64,000 nucleotides of DNA from assembly GCA_947488755.1 (NCBI GenBank), contig CANLAD010000001.1:1993501-2057500 (forward strand), read 5' to 3'. A model generated the notes under the pieces. That model saw only the letters and a list, made by a program, of their open reading frames with translations, ran no database searches and was not told the DNA's origin. Both the position numbers and the translations under genes were made by a program. Origin of the DNA: an uncultured Erythrobacter sp. GTDB lineage: Bacteria > Pseudomonadota > Alphaproteobacteria > Sphingomonadales > Sphingomonadaceae. Shown here piece after piece: positions 63,808-64,000 of the stretch (positions within the stretch are counted from its first letter, which is position 1; every line of letters starts with the position of its first letter).

Positions 63808-64000
63808 GTGACCGATCGAGTGCAATCACCGCAAGCCCTTGACGGCAAGGCCAGACCGACATGGCGCGACATCGCATGGCTCGTGCCCTACGCGGTGCGC
63901 GGCACGCTGGAGCTGATTCGCGCGCGATACCAGTTTCGCAATCTGAGCGCCCGGGGAATCGTGGCCCGCAATCGCGACCTTCGGACCGATCCAGGCCTGC
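63808..64000 (+). CDS. Start of a gene cut by the right edge, possible lasso leader peptidase (B2)
   Basis: GTG at 63808 opens a frame that runs off the window (64 codons seen). The visible peptide has WRDIAWLVPYAVRGTLELIRARYQFRNL, an amphipathic/hydrophobic N-terminal segment like that before the transglutaminase-like domain of lasso B2 proteins. The catalytic Cys, His and Asp would be further right and are not visible. It is divergent from the cyclase gene, with 172 bases between for promoters. B2 is the one essential lasso function not otherwise found in the window. Confidence 0.5.
   Translation, partial: MTDRVQSPQALDGKARPTWRDIAWLVPYAVRGTLELIRARYQFRNLSARGIVARNRDLRTDPGL

Overview
The window looks like a chromosomal segment of a GC-rich alphaproteobacterium, most likely Sphingomonadales (an Erythrobacter or Sphingomonas relative). 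This is inferred from family content rather than from any search: a CC_3452-type secreted protein, UPF0262, a DUF6580 transporter, an RCAP_rcc01079-type spike protein, an Alg13/Alg14-like glycosyltransferase pair, and the order rpmH-rnpA-yidD-yidC-engB. No tRNA, rRNA, insertion sequence or CRISPR array was seen. Genes are dense and many overlap by 4 bases (ATGA or GTGA).

Positions 1-32,900 are mostly core genome: glutathione synthase; an acyltransferase; rpmH-rnpA-yidD-yidC-engB; comM; recQ; an HxlR regulator divergent from a small secreted protein; rpmJ; galE; a DUF4136 lipoprotein; an M14 carboxypeptidase; cytidine deaminase with a degenerate GH25 protein; dnaB; a phospholipase D/cardiolipin synthase; rpoZ; a lone ParA; ftsH. 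A TetR gene then faces a four-gene tripartite efflux operon (ABC permease, ATPase, HlyD adaptor, outer-membrane lipoprotein) across two perfect palindromes. ExoD, MaoC and CaiB/BaiF genes follow.

Positions 33,000-57,130 are accessory. An Alg14/Alg13-like pair comes first. Next is a cobalamin riboswitch ahead of a three-gene operon: a DUF6580 membrane protein, a BtuF-like protein without a signal peptide, and a DUF5522/PP-loop ATPase. A large Wzx/Wzy-type exopolysaccharide or capsule locus follows: wecB, Wza-like export lipoprotein, Wzc-like co-polymerase/tyrosine kinase, four further glycosyltransferases, flippase, polymerase/ligase, pyruvyl transferase, two hexapeptide-repeat acyltransferases and rmlACDB for dTDP-L-rhamnose. 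Inside this locus, on the opposite strand to its neighbours, sit two genes resembling the head-spike pair of the Rhodobacter gene transfer agent, particles whose spikes bind capsule.

Positions 57,371-64,000 hold a lasso peptide gene cluster: a nucleotidyltransferase and an ABC exporter on the plus strand; then on the minus strand an asparagine-synthetase-like cyclase, a 42-residue precursor, an HPr-kinase-like tailoring kinase and a PqqD-like recognition protein. The start of a possible leader peptidase (B2) runs off the right edge. The precursor carries a YxxPxLxxxG leader motif and a predicted 16-residue core GSSTRFRDGGIQDSRF, with Gly1 and Asp8 placed to close an 8-residue ring. The lasso cluster, the spike genes in the capsule locus and the B12-riboswitch operon are the three parts most worth following up.
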